This document shows positions 33,214 to 42,016 of a stretch of 64,000 nt of DNA, in pieces. The first letter of the stretch is position 1, and every line of letters starts with the position of its first letter. The position numbers and the translations under genes were made by a program. The notes beneath the pieces are model-generated. The model did no database searches. It was not told the origin of the DNA and worked only from the letters and a program-made list of their open reading frames with translations. The stretch is from Aliishimia sp039978895 (GTDB lineage Bacteria; Pseudomonadota; Alphaproteobacteria; Rhodobacterales; Rhodobacteraceae): the NCBI GenBank assembly GCA_039978895.1, contig JBDWAL010000061.1, forward strand, positions 1 to 64,000, read 5' to 3'.

Positions 33214-33261
33214 CTTCTGGTCTGAAACAAAAGCGTCTTAAAACGCCCTCGGGGATCTTAG

Positions 33262-33291
33262 ACGGGCTTGGCGAAAACCGAGCCCGTTTTT
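33262..33291 (+). terminator. Rho-independent terminator after the RidA-DUF1185 operon
   Basis: Stem ACGGGCT/AGCCCGT (33262-33268 with 33281-33287), extended by TGG/CCG partial pairing, a small loop and TTTTT after the stem. It lies 49 bases after the DUF1185 stop and would end the plus-strand operon before the convergent RTX gene. Confidence 0.8.
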
Positions 33292-33376
33292 CTGCCATCA
33301 GCTGGCCAAAAACGGACAGTCTGCGTCTATTGTCGAATTGGCCCCCACCCCAAGATTTACGCTAGATTGACCTAGT

Positions 33377-36300
33377 CTAGAGCCCTAGCACATCGCCTGC
33401 GCTGAACTGTGCGAGTTGAAAATTCTCGATCAACACAATGCCGCCGAATTCAAAGTTGATCTCCATGTTCGCGCCCACATCATAGGCATCGGCCCAGACA
33501 TCAGCGAAATCGGTGTACCCGCTCAGACTCAGATCAAGCTTGTCGCGTGTGTCTTCGAAATCTCGGATGCGATCAAAGCCGCCGCCGCCCATTTCATGGC
33601 TCATGAACACAAACACATCGCGCGATCCATCGCCGCCGCCGGTGCCGTTGCCCCCGGTAAGCACGTCGTTGCCTGCGCCCCCGGTCAGCATGTCATTGCC
33701 ACGGTTTCCAACCAGCGTGTCATCGCCCGTCCCGCCCGTCACAACATCGCTGCTGCCCCCGGCGCGGATGTCGTCATGACCCGCGCCGCCGTCGATCACA
33801 TCACGTCCGAAATTGCCAAAGATCAGGTCGTCATCCTCGCCCCCAAGGATCAGATCAAGGCCGTTGCTGCCAGAGATGTCATCATCCCCTGCCCCGCCTT
33901 CAATATGGTCCGCGCCGCCGTTGCCATCGATGATATCCGCGCCGTCTCCGCCCAGTAGGGTGTCGTTGCCCCCGCTGCCTGTCAGCGTGTCGTCGCCGTC
34001 CCCCCCGTTCAGCGTGTCATTGCCTGCAAGGCCGACCAGCACATCGTCGCCCTTGCCCCCAAAGAGCATGTTGTCAGTCATATCGCCGTTGATACGGTCG
34101 TTGAAGTCAGTGCCGATTACGTTCTCTATGTTGATGAAAGTGTCGATACCCTGATCGCCGCCCACATCTGCTGCGGCTTGGTTCAGGTAGATGGCGACGC
34201 GCCCCTCAGCGTCCGCATAGGACACTGTGTCGTTGCCCGCGCCACCATCCAACAGATCGTCGCCGGTGCCGCCCGTCAGCATGTCATCACCCCCACCGCC
34301 ATAGAGCATGTCATTGCCTGCCCCACCGTTCAGCACATCATCGCCATCGCTCAGACTGGTAAGGGTCGGTCCGTTGCGCAGTTGCAAGGCGTCGCCGCCT
34401 TGGGCATCGGCTAGAAGGCTCGCGTCGTCCGCATCTGCTTGCCAGTTGGAAACCAATGTCGTCGCATCGACCGTCGCAAACGCATTGTCCGCGATTTCAG
34501 ATGCGCTGCGTACTTCGTCCCAAACCCGAATGTCCGCCACTTCGCCATGCATCGTCTTTTGCGCGCGCAAGATACCGTCCGAGTCTTGGTCTTGCGCAAT
34601 CAGGATTCGCCCGTTTTGCGCCAGCCCCCCGGCGTTTGTGCTCCCGCTCGCGATCTCAACCCCGTTCAAATACAGGGCCACATCGCCAGAACCGGCTTCG
34701 TAACTGGCCGACAGGCGATGCACCTCGCCATCAAACAGCGTGTCCGTGGCCACACCGCTGAGGATGTTGGTCCCGTTAATGCGCACGCCGATATCTTGGT
34801 TGAGCAAACCAGTGTAGCCGAAAATCAGGAATTCTTCTTGGTCGACAGGCGTGCCTGCAGCGTAGGAAAAGAACGCCATGAACGAACTTGGAATATCGCC
34901 GCCATTGTAGCGGAACAGCATCTCGACGGTTACGTCCTGCTCGGGCATTGAATAGCCCGTCAGCTCCGCGTGTTGTTGGGTTTCAGAGCCTGCGTTGAAG
35001 CTGACGCCCGCGACGGTGTCCAACATTGTGGCTGGGGTCGCGAAGTCTCCGTGGATCACATCGTCCCCATCACCGCCCGACAGAATGTCATCGCCGTGCC
35101 GCCCTTCGATCAGATCGTTGCCATCCATCAACCCGCCGTTGATCACGTTGTCTTGCCCGTCGCCGCGCAATTCGTCGTCGTCCCATGAGCCGATCAGGTT
35201 TTCGATGCCCGTCATCGTTGTTTGAAACAAAGCTGGCTCGCTGAGGCCGGGATCATCCCATGTCACCTCGGCCATGCCAGTTTGCAGGTCAGCTTTCACA
35301 GTCGTAAGGGTTTCTTCCGCGCTCCACCCCGGTGCGCTCAGAATCTCCTCGCCGGTCTGATGTGCATCAAAGGACAGCGTGTCAGTCCCTGAACCACCAT
35401 CGACGGAATTGTCACCCCAGGCGGCAAAAATGCGGTCGTTGCCCGCGCCGGCATCAACGGTGTCATTCCCCCTGCCCGTGTAGATCGTGTCATCCCCGCC
35501 CAATCCGTTCAGCACATCAGAGCCATGCCATCCGATCAGGGTGTTGATCTCGTCCGTCCCGGTTAACGTGTCGGCAAAACTGGAACCGCGGATTTGCTCG
35601 ACGCGAATCATGCGCGCGGAGGTGTCCAGATCAAGCGTCACACCGGCGCGCAACGCGGTGAAGTCAACCGTGTCGAACCCGTCATTGCCGTTGTAAAAGT
35701 GACCGTTGCCGTCAAAAAGTTGCGAGACATAGAAAATATCGTTGCCGTCTCCCCCCTCGACGCTGTCGCGGTGGGCGTTGGAGCGCAACAGCGTTGACGC
35801 GGGCAATTGCGAATCCCAAAACCGGTCATTGCCATCGCCGCCGCGCATGAAGTCGCGGGTTGCATGGCCGATAAGAAGGTCATTGCCCCCCTCGCCGTCC
35901 ATCACGTCAACACCTGCTCCGGTTCCGGCATAGATCGTGTCGTTGCCGTCCCCACCATAGAATGTGGTGCTGTTTTCATTGCCGCGAAAGATGTCGTCAA
36001 ATTGTGAACCGATGATGACCTCGACATCGCGCAAGCGGCTGCTCAGACCGTCGGTGTATTCCCCTGTGACAGGGTCGCGCGCGTCGCCCGGCGTGAAGCC
36101 GACTGCGTTGCGAAAACCGGCGGTCCCGTCCGGTGAGATGTCCCACGCCCGATCGCTGCCAGAGAAGTCGACCGTATCAATGCCCTCGTCGCCGCCAAAG
36201 AAGTTGAAACGACCATCGCCAGATAGGATCAAGCTATCGTTGCCTGCCCCGCCATCGATCGACGTGCGCCCGTTGCCCGGCGTGAAGGTGTCGTTGCCAG

Positions 36301-38671
36301 CATCACCAAACATGTTGCTAAACGATTGCTCCGGGTCTTGGTCCACGCCGAAGAACGCATCATCGCCGCCACCGCCATGCAGCTCGGTCTGATGTGATGC
36401 GCCATAGATCGTGTCGTTGCCTTCGGACCCATAAACCAAGTCGATCCCGGTGAAGGTATCCGTGCCCACCGCGTTATCTGCCGCATCGAACTTCTGGACC
36501 GTCCCAGCTTGCGCGTCGATGATGACACGTTGTGGGATTTGGGTGATGAAGTCCTCTTCGAGAAAGCCAAGCAATCTGAGCCGCGCAAAATTCTCATTCG
36601 AAAATTCCGACGTGTTGATGGGAATGGTGTTATAGGGCGGGAAGGTCCAGTTGATCTGCGAGAACTCCTCCAACCCACCATACCAAAGAATGTCTGAGGC
36701 TGATGAGTTTACCTCTTCATAGGTGTCATTGCCCAAGCCACCGATATAAAGATCGCGACTGGTTCCTCCTGCGATGAAGTCATCGCCTTCGCCGCCAACA
36801 AGTTGGTCCTGGCCGCCACCACCCAAAAGCACGTCGTCGCCGCCAAACCCCACAAGGCGATCCGCGCTGCCGCCCCCGGTCAGGATGTTTGCGCCCTCAC
36901 TGCCGTAAAACCAGTAGTTGCCAATGCCCCGGTTCCCGCCTGTCAGGTTCTCGATACTGTCAAACACCTCAAATTGCGTAAACGGAATGCGCGCCGCATC
37001 ATCCGACAAAGCGACAAAGACTTGGTCCAGCGTTGACTGTTCAAACGTAACAGTGTCGTTGCCCGCACCACCATAATGCGCGCGCGCATAGGTCAACGTG
37101 TCATCGCCATCCCCGCCATAAAGGAAATCAGACTGCCCACGCGATTCAAGGTAGTCATTTCCGTCAAGCCCGTTCAGCGTATCGGTCCCGTCGCCGCCAA
37201 AGATATAGTCATCTTGGCTTGCCGCACCTGCGGGGCTTCCATTCACGGTCTCGCCTGATGAACTTGTTGAATTCACAGGAAAAAAGAAGTTCTCAAAGGC
37301 CGCGATGGCAAAGGTCTCGTCGTCAAATATCACCCACTCGACGTTTGAAATCAGGTCCGTGCCCTGATTGCCATTGGCCCCAAACGCCTCATGCGTCGCC
37401 AGCAACGCTCCATCCGCGTCATAGGAAAAGCGGTACTCCCGGAACTCACCAAACAGCACGACCCCGTCAATGCCATCACCACCGTCGATTTCGTCATCCC
37501 CGAAGCCACCGACCAGCAGATCGTTGCCATCCCCGCCATTGAGCGTGTCATCGCCCAGACCACCGGCCACGAAATCATCGCCCCCAAGCGCGTTCAACAC
37601 GGTGCCGGGATCATCCTCATTCGGGGGCGGGTTGTCATCATCGCCGATCACCAGATTAGAAGCATTGTCAGGCGTGTCATTCACCGGCCCCAACAAATCA
37701 CCGCCGATAATCTCATCCTTGAGGTCTTCAATCGCGGCAATCAACGGGTCGACAAGGTTTATTTCAAGATCATCAAGGAACCCTTCCAGCGGATTGGTGA
37801 AATTGGGGAAGATATCAAGCGATGGCAGGTTCAGCCCATCCAGAAACCCTTGGAACAAATCCACAATCCCAAGCTCAATGATGATTGGATTGATGACAAT
37901 CCCAATGGTGAAATCATACACAAGACCAAATGTATCCAACGCCCACCGCACGGGCGATAAGATGCCTTGCAAGAAGGCCAACGGGCCGCTGAGGAAATCG
38001 ATATCGCCCAGCACCACGGACACGGCACTCAACGCAGCAAGAACATCGCGGGCGGGTTGCAGGACCGTGTCCACAGCATCGCTCATGGCGACCCGTGCGG
38101 AGTTCACGGCGTTGATCACCGCGATTGTGTCAGCGTAACCTGCGTTGATCCCGCCCGCCACCGTCTCGGCTATGTTGATGGCGTTCTGCAGCTCTGTCGG
38201 TATGTCCAGCGTCGCGGTATTTTCCACCACAGCGACGGTGTCTTTCAAACCAGCCCGGATAGAATCGAGCTGCACAAAGGATTCCTCAAGCAAGAACTGC
38301 TCGCCCTGCAGGATCAATTTCTGCGCCTTGATGAGATTGATGATCGTTGACAGGTCGTCCGGCTTTGCATTGTCAGCCGCGGTCTTAATGTTCTCGGCTC
38401 GGTTTTCCACGAACGATATTGCAGTCTTCAACGCGCTCGCCACTGGTCCAAGCGGGCCGCTGACCTTGGACACTAAGAACAACGCATCCTCAAGACCGCT
38501 GGCGATGACGTTCAACGCGCCTGCGTCTTTACCGATCTTGTCGAGGGCCTGCAGAGCTCTTTGTGTGATGGTCAACGCCGTGATCGTCGTGGCCAATGTA
38601 TCGCGCGTGGCAACCACGACGCCTTTGAGCTGGCTAATGTTTGACTGAAACGTCAGAACTTCACTGGTCAT
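33377..38671 (-). CDS. Large secreted RTX (hemolysin-type calcium-binding) protein with LamG domain
   Basis: About 1764 residues, read from the ATG at 38671 (AGGA 8 bases upstream; a further ATG at 38701 lacks a ribosome-binding site). The first ~360 residues are helical and repeat-free. From about residue 365 the protein is mostly GGxGxDxLxxx nonapeptide repeats, in blocks, for example GGLGDDTLNGGDGNDLLVGG. Near residues 1250-1400 there is a LamG/concanavalin-like domain (VEMLFRYNGGD, HRLSASYEAGSGDVALYLNG). The C-terminal 60 residues (RDFEDTRDKLDLSL then aliphatic-rich) look like a type I secretion signal. It probably binds Ca2+ outside the cell and acts as surface or exoprotein. No secretion ATPase or TolC gene is in the window. 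Confidence 0.86.
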   Translation of the reverse strand: MTSEVLTFQSNISQLKGVVVATRDTLATTITALTITQRALQALDKIGKDAGALNVIASGLEDALFLVSKVSGPLGPVASALKTAISFVENRAENIKTAADNAKPDDLSTIINLIKAQKLILQGEQFLLEESFVQLDSIRAGLKDTVAVVENTATLDIPTELQNAINIAETVAGGINAGYADTIAVINAVNSARVAMSDAVDTVLQPARDVLAALSAVSVVLGDIDFLSGPLAFLQGILSPVRWALDTFGLVYDFTIGIVINPIIIELGIVDLFQGFLDGLNLPSLDIFPNFTNPLEGFLDDLEINLVDPLIAAIEDLKDEIIGGDLLGPVNDTPDNASNLVIGDDDNPPPNEDDPGTVLNALGGDDFVAGGLGDDTLNGGDGNDLLVGGFGDDEIDGGDGIDGVVLFGEFREYRFSYDADGALLATHEAFGANGNQGTDLISNVEWVIFDDETFAIAAFENFFFPVNSTSSSGETVNGSPAGAASQDDYIFGGDGTDTLNGLDGNDYLESRGQSDFLYGGDGDDTLTYARAHYGGAGNDTVTFEQSTLDQVFVALSDDAARIPFTQFEVFDSIENLTGGNRGIGNYWFYGSEGANILTGGGSADRLVGFGGDDVLLGGGGQDQLVGGEGDDFIAGGTSRDLYIGGLGNDTYEEVNSSASDILWYGGLEEFSQINWTFPPYNTIPINTSEFSNENFARLRLLGFLEEDFITQIPQRVIIDAQAGTVQKFDAADNAVGTDTFTGIDLVYGSEGNDTIYGASHQTELHGGGGDDAFFGVDQDPEQSFSNMFGDAGNDTFTPGNGRTSIDGGAGNDSLILSGDGRFNFFGGDEGIDTVDFSGSDRAWDISPDGTAGFRNAVGFTPGDARDPVTGEYTDGLSSRLRDVEVIIGSQFDDIFRGNENSTTFYGGDGNDTIYAGTGAGVDVMDGEGGNDLLIGHATRDFMRGGDGNDRFWDSQLPASTLLRSNAHRDSVEGGDGNDIFYVSQLFDGNGHFYNGNDGFDTVDFTALRAGVTLDLDTSARMIRVEQIRGSSFADTLTGTDEINTLIGWHGSDVLNGLGGDDTIYTGRGNDTVDAGAGNDRIFAAWGDNSVDGGSGTDTLSFDAHQTGEEILSAPGWSAEETLTTVKADLQTGMAEVTWDDPGLSEPALFQTTMTGIENLIGSWDDDELRGDGQDNVINGGLMDGNDLIEGRHGDDILSGGDGDDVIHGDFATPATMLDTVAGVSFNAGSETQQHAELTGYSMPEQDVTVEMLFRYNGGDIPSSFMAFFSYAAGTPVDQEEFLIFGYTGLLNQDIGVRINGTNILSGVATDTLFDGEVHRLSASYEAGSGDVALYLNGVEIASGSTNAGGLAQNGRILIAQDQDSDGILRAQKTMHGEVADIRVWDEVRSASEIADNAFATVDATTLVSNWQADADDASLLADAQGGDALQLRNGPTLTSLSDGDDVLNGGAGNDMLYGGGGDDMLTGGTGDDLLDGGAGNDTVSYADAEGRVAIYLNQAAADVGGDQGIDTFINIENVIGTDFNDRINGDMTDNMLFGGKGDDVLVGLAGNDTLNGGDGDDTLTGSGGNDTLLGGDGADIIDGNGGADHIEGGAGDDDISGSNGLDLILGGEDDDLIFGNFGRDVIDGGAGHDDIRAGGSSDVVTGGTGDDTLVGNRGNDMLTGGAGNDVLTGGNGTGGGDGSRDVFVFMSHEMGGGGFDRIRDFEDTRDKLDLSLSGYTDFADVWADAYDVGANMEINFEFGGIVLIENFQLAQFSAGDVLGL

Positions 38672-38701
38672 CAAAAAATTCCTATCAAGCGCAATCGTCA
38701 T

Positions 38702-39066
38702 TGGGTCGGTCTAAATCCGTGCACAAAAAAAGCTGCGCCCCACGCCAAGACGTTACCCATGGGTCGGGTTTCGGGCAATCAGGTGATTACCCCATTTTCG
38801 GGCATGTCAATAAGCGGTGGCAGAACATTGATAACGCAGCAGGTGGATGATCAGGTTGAACGGATCATCGGTTAAAAAACTCAGCGGCGTGGTGTCTGCA
38901 GTCTTTAAAATGGCGCTTAGATCGGCTGCCACCAAATCGAAAAATTACCCTGTGACGCCCACTTCCCAACGAAGACACCCCAAATAAGCATATGTTTTAA
39001 TTATATAAAATAAAAAGGTTCCCCGCGGGGAACCTTTTACGTCGCCAAAAAATCAGCAGTTCTGCG
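38702..39066. other. 365-bp gap with parS-like palindrome, AT-rich
   Basis: The gap between the RTX and parB genes holds no credible ORF. Besides the RTX gene's upstream region it contains an AT-rich stretch (TATGTTTTAATTATATAAAA, around 38993-39012) next to the palindrome given separately. Confidence 0.6.
39013..39038. promoter_or_regulatory. parS-like palindrome 1 (also potential parB terminator)
   Basis: A perfect 26-bp palindrome, AAAAGGTTCCCC/GCGGGGAACCTTTT, whose core GTTCCCCGCGGGGAAC (39018-39033) is repeated inside the parB gene and in degenerate form ahead of parA. That 16-bp core matches the symmetry of centromere sites bound by plasmid ParB proteins. Being just 3' of parB, it could also act as a terminator. 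Confidence 0.75.
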
Positions 39067-40209
39067 TCAATCAGCACCGTCTAACGCTTTCAGCAACGCC
39101 TCGATCCCCTTTTGGAGGTCTGCCTTAGACACAGCTGAAAAATCACGATCCAAACGCAACTCAACCTTGCCATCTGAGGCCACGACTTTCGCTTCACCTT
39201 CAGGCCGCAACAGACGTAAAGACGTCTTGGACACCGTTTTTTGCAACGCCTTCACGGGTCGTGCTTTGTCCGCATCCTTTGACGCCAAACAAACGCGCAA
39301 GATGTCCGGTTCGGTCTGCGCAGTACGGTTCGGATGTGTTTCGAAAAGCTGGATGATGCGCGCTTCAAAATCCGCATCCGCGTCCATCGCCTTGTTCAGC
39401 TCCAAGCCGAGGGCGCGCGGCAAAGCTTCCGGGAAACGCAACGTGCCGTTCAGCCGGGTGATCAATGATGCGAAGCTCTGGATGTAGGATCGTTTTTGTT
39501 TCAACGCGGATGCATAAAGCTCTTTCACCGCCTTTTGAACCGGGATGCCGCTGTCTTGTGCGTAGGACACCGCAAGCTGGGCCATCTCACCAAAGGACAG
39601 GTCTTTGCGCACCAGATTCTCATCAACCATTTTGCGGTAAAGATCGACCAAAGGTTCCCCGCGGGGAACCAACGCGGCGGGGATGCGTGTGTAACGCGGG
39701 TCGCCCGTTTCCTCGGCCAACTCACGAAACGCGTTGAGCCGTCTGAAGCCTTGGATCAGCTCATAACCCTGCCCCGTCTTCTCGACACGGATCGGATTGG
39801 ATAACCCCACCGATTGGATCGAGGCCTTCAATTCGTCCAACTCTGGATCCGCGTTTTGTGAGCGATCCCGCGTGAGTTTCGTTGAATGAACATCCTGCGT
39901 TGCGATCAAGTCGGTAATCAAACCCAGCTTTTTGAGCCGCACATGTTCATGGGCCAACGCATCATTTTCCGCGCGAATGGATGCCTCCGTCGCAGCGCGA
40001 TCCGCGTTGGCTTCGGCGGTTTCGGCAATCGCGCTCGCCATTGGACCACGACGTTCTGGCGTCATTTCATCCGGCGACACATAGGCATTTTGCATCGGAT
40101 GGCCCTGCACATTGCGGAACGCTTTGGTTTCCAATGGACCCGACGGCGCGGCAGTTGGCGTATCTTCGGGTTCAAAATCAATGTCGAACACACTGCGTTT
40201 CTTCACCAT
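39067..40209 (-). CDS. parB: ParB/RepB-type plasmid partition protein
   Basis: A 380-residue ParB family protein. The N-terminal ~95 residues are variable and charged, then come the ParB/Srx domain (residues 110-205, NPIRVEKTGQGYELIQGFRR with the CTP-binding-type GxxR pattern) and a helix-turn-helix region (205-290, FGEMAQLAVSYAQDSGIPVQKAV). It binds parS and loads ParA-driven segregation. The start has GGAGGATTGATAG-type spacing. It is 3 bases downstream of the parA stop, so parAB is one transcription unit. A perfect parS-like site lies inside its own coding sequence at 39653-39670. Confidence 0.9.
   Translation of the reverse strand: MVKKRSVFDIDFEPEDTPTAAPSGPLETKAFRNVQGHPMQNAYVSPDEMTPERRGPMASAIAETAEANADRAATEASIRAENDALAHEHVRLKKLGLITDLIATQDVHSTKLTRDRSQNADPELDELKASIQSVGLSNPIRVEKTGQGYELIQGFRRLNAFRELAEETGDPRYTRIPAALVPRGEPLVDLYRKMVDENLVRKDLSFGEMAQLAVSYAQDSGIPVQKAVKELYASALKQKRSYIQSFASLITRLNGTLRFPEALPRALGLELNKAMDADADFEARIIQLFETHPNRTAQTEPDILRVCLASKDADKARPVKALQKTVSKTSLRLLRPEGEAKVVASDGKVELRLDRDFSAVSKADLQKGIEALLKALDGAD
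39653..39670. promoter_or_regulatory. parS-like palindrome 2, inside parB
   Basis: The core GTTCCCCGCGGGGAAC (39654-39669), within GGTTCCCCGCGGGGAACC, is identical to the site at 39018. It encodes codons in the middle of parB (reading LVPRGEP on the minus strand), so it is a coding-region partition site or a relic kept by partition selection. Confidence 0.75.
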
Positions 40210-40212
40210 CTA

Positions 40213-41508
40213 TCAATCCTCCAAACTGTCCCACGCACGCACCAGCGTGTCGCGGAAATCATCATATGCCCGATCAAAGGACCTACGCGCCCGGCGCCAC
40301 GTTTCGCGGGTCATCTGGCGGTAATCCATCTCATAGATCGACGACAAGAACCGGCCTGATTGCTCGACTGCGCGGGTCATCTCAATCGGGTTCTCGGTTA
40401 CATGTGCCCCAAAAACCTTCTCAAAGGCTGATTGCATCGCGCGGTGCAGGTCATTGTTGGGTTCAAATCGGGTCAGTAAAAAGCGGATATCCGCGAACAC
40501 TTTGTCAGGCGTCGTGCCCGGTGGCAGCCCGCCTCGGAAGCGGCCCAAATCCTCAAGAGCTTCTGACAGCTGTCCGATGAAACTGGTGGTGCTGTCATAT
40601 TCCCAATAGCCCGGACCAGAGGGCACATACAGAACATCCGCCGCAAACACTGCGTTCATCGACTGATACCCAATCGCGGGCGGGCAATCGAAAACAATCA
40701 GATCGTAAGCATCCGGTGAAATCAGATCCAGGTAACGCGAGACAGCCGCAAAGAAAGACCATTCTGGGTTTAGATGGCGATATTGCGCGCTGGCAAATTC
40801 CACGAAAGCAGCATTGGCGCAAGACGGGATCAGATCAATCGTCGGCCAACTGGTCGGCTTGATGAAGTCCGTAACCCGCAGCGCCTCCAATCCCATTCCA
40901 ATAACCGACTCAGGAAGTTTGCGGGCGGGCAGGGCGGTACCGCTTTCTGCACCTTGTGTCGCGGCATTCATCCGTTCAGTTTCGCGGATCAGGTCACGCA
41001 CCATGATGCCCCAAACCGTCACCTCTTCGGAAACATCGGACAACCCCATTGAATGGCTCAACGTCGCCTGCGGATCAAAATCCACCATCAGCACGCGATA
41101 GCCATCCAAAGCAGCCGCATGTGCGAAATGCAGCGCCACGGTGGACTTGCCGGCCCCCCCTTTGAAATTAGCAATCGCCGCGCGGATGGCCCGTTTCCCG
41201 GCTGGCCGTGGTGGAAGCAAGGGCTGCCCTTTGATACGTAACTTGCGGCGCAACTCGTTCACCTCTTCCAACGTATACCACCGCTGGCGGCCATCTGGCT
41301 CGACCTCGCCTTCGGGTAAGGAAGGGTCCGCGGCCAGTTTGCCACGCAGCGTGGAGGGGTTGATCTTAAAGATCAGCTCCGCGACCTCCCAGCTAGAGAA
41401 CCGTCGCAACGTCTTTTCCATATCCGGCGAATAGGTCTGCTTGCGGATGAAGCCTTGCATCTTAAGGGACTGGGCTTGCAGTTTTGCCAAGTCTGAATGG
41501 GTGTACAT
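40213..41508 (-). CDS. parA: ParA-type partition ATPase
   Basis: A 431-residue ParA/RepA-type ATPase. Residues 1-115 form an N-terminal DNA-binding region (MYTHSDLAKLQAQSLKMQGF at the start, then a helical HTH-like part with STLRGKLAADPSLPEGE). The deviant Walker A is KGGAGKSTVALHFA near residue 125, with Walker B DYxLIVFDCPP-type YDLIVFDCPPAIGYQ near 245. It drives plasmid segregation and usually represses its own promoter. The start at 41508 has GAGG upstream; an upstream 37-residue in-frame extension is unlikely. A degenerate parS copy lies 25-40 bp upstream at 41533-41548. Confidence 0.9.
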   Translation of the reverse strand: MYTHSDLAKLQAQSLKMQGFIRKQTYSPDMEKTLRRFSSWEVAELIFKINPSTLRGKLAADPSLPEGEVEPDGRQRWYTLEEVNELRRKLRIKGQPLLPPRPAGKRAIRAAIANFKGGAGKSTVALHFAHAAALDGYRVLMVDFDPQATLSHSMGLSDVSEEVTVWGIMVRDLIRETERMNAATQGAESGTALPARKLPESVIGMGLEALRVTDFIKPTSWPTIDLIPSCANAAFVEFASAQYRHLNPEWSFFAAVSRYLDLISPDAYDLIVFDCPPAIGYQSMNAVFAADVLYVPSGPGYWEYDSTTSFIGQLSEALEDLGRFRGGLPPGTTPDKVFADIRFLLTRFEPNNDLHRAMQSAFEKVFGAHVTENPIEMTRAVEQSGRFLSSIYEMDYRQMTRETWRRARRSFDRAYDDFRDTLVRAWDSLED

Positions 41509-41532
41509 CTGTGTGCCTCTTTTCGTCTCGTC

Positions 41533-41548
41533 GTTCCCCACGGGGACC
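41533..41548. promoter_or_regulatory. Degenerate parS-like site upstream of parA
   Basis: GTTCCCCACGGGGACC differs from the perfect palindrome at two positions. It lies just upstream of the parA start, where ParA/ParB autoregulation of the promoter would be expected. Confidence 0.55.
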
Positions 41549-42016
41549 AAATGTCGCAAAATTGAAGAACGCTTTTTCCTGCTCTTCTCTAATTTACGCC
41601 GAATTTGCGTTCTTGGCAAAGGTCATTAGTGTCTATCTCGGATTTTCGCCCGCCCTTAGCTTTAAAGGGCGCGGTGAAGCAGAAGCGATTCGGGGCAGGG
41701 ATGCGCTAAGACGGCTCCACAAGGGATCATAATGGGGGACATGTTCCAGTCAGCCCCTAGATATTGGGGGACATTTCTGCGTTAATAGGGGTCAGTCAAG
41801 ATGTCACCCAATACCATATAAACCTAAATTTCATTTTGATTAGGTTGGAATAGAGACTGATTGAAAAAGCAGCCCTTGACAGAATCGTTGCTTCGGACGC
41901 AAATCAGGACAAGGAGCTGAAGAGCGTTTGAAACGTGTCGCTCCACCGGTCCGCAAAGAGACCATTGATTGAGGCAGCATCTCCAAAGTCGGAAAGATGC
42001 AAAGTCGGAGGCAGCT
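41549..42016. other. Candidate replication origin region with iteron-like repeats
   Basis: The 468 bp upstream of the initiator holds no gene. TGGGGGACAT occurs at 41733-41742 and 41765-41774 in direct orientation, and as a one-mismatch inverted copy (ATGTCACCCA) at 41801-41810. The spacing is about 32-36 bp, or three helical turns. Next to it AACCTAA (41821) and TTAGGTT (41840) form an inverted repeat in AT-rich DNA. Iterons beside an initiator are typical of origins; alternatively these are ends of an old insertion element. There is also a GCCC/GGGC stem at about 41650-41680. Confidence 0.5.

Noticed and set aside
33416..33958. 180-codon plus-strand ORF and similar ones opposite the RTX gene
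   Set aside because: They are antisense reflections of the nonapeptide repeats (GGxGxD gives AVxxI-type frames) and have no independent support.
33513..38648. Tandem DNA repeats in the RTX gene as a satellite or CRISPR
   Set aside because: The repeats follow the 27-bp nonapeptide period of the protein, diverge in sequence and have no spacers.
41733..41774. Intact insertion sequence upstream of the initiator
   Set aside because: GGGGGACAT repeats are reminiscent of some IS ends, but no transposase ORF or target duplication is present.
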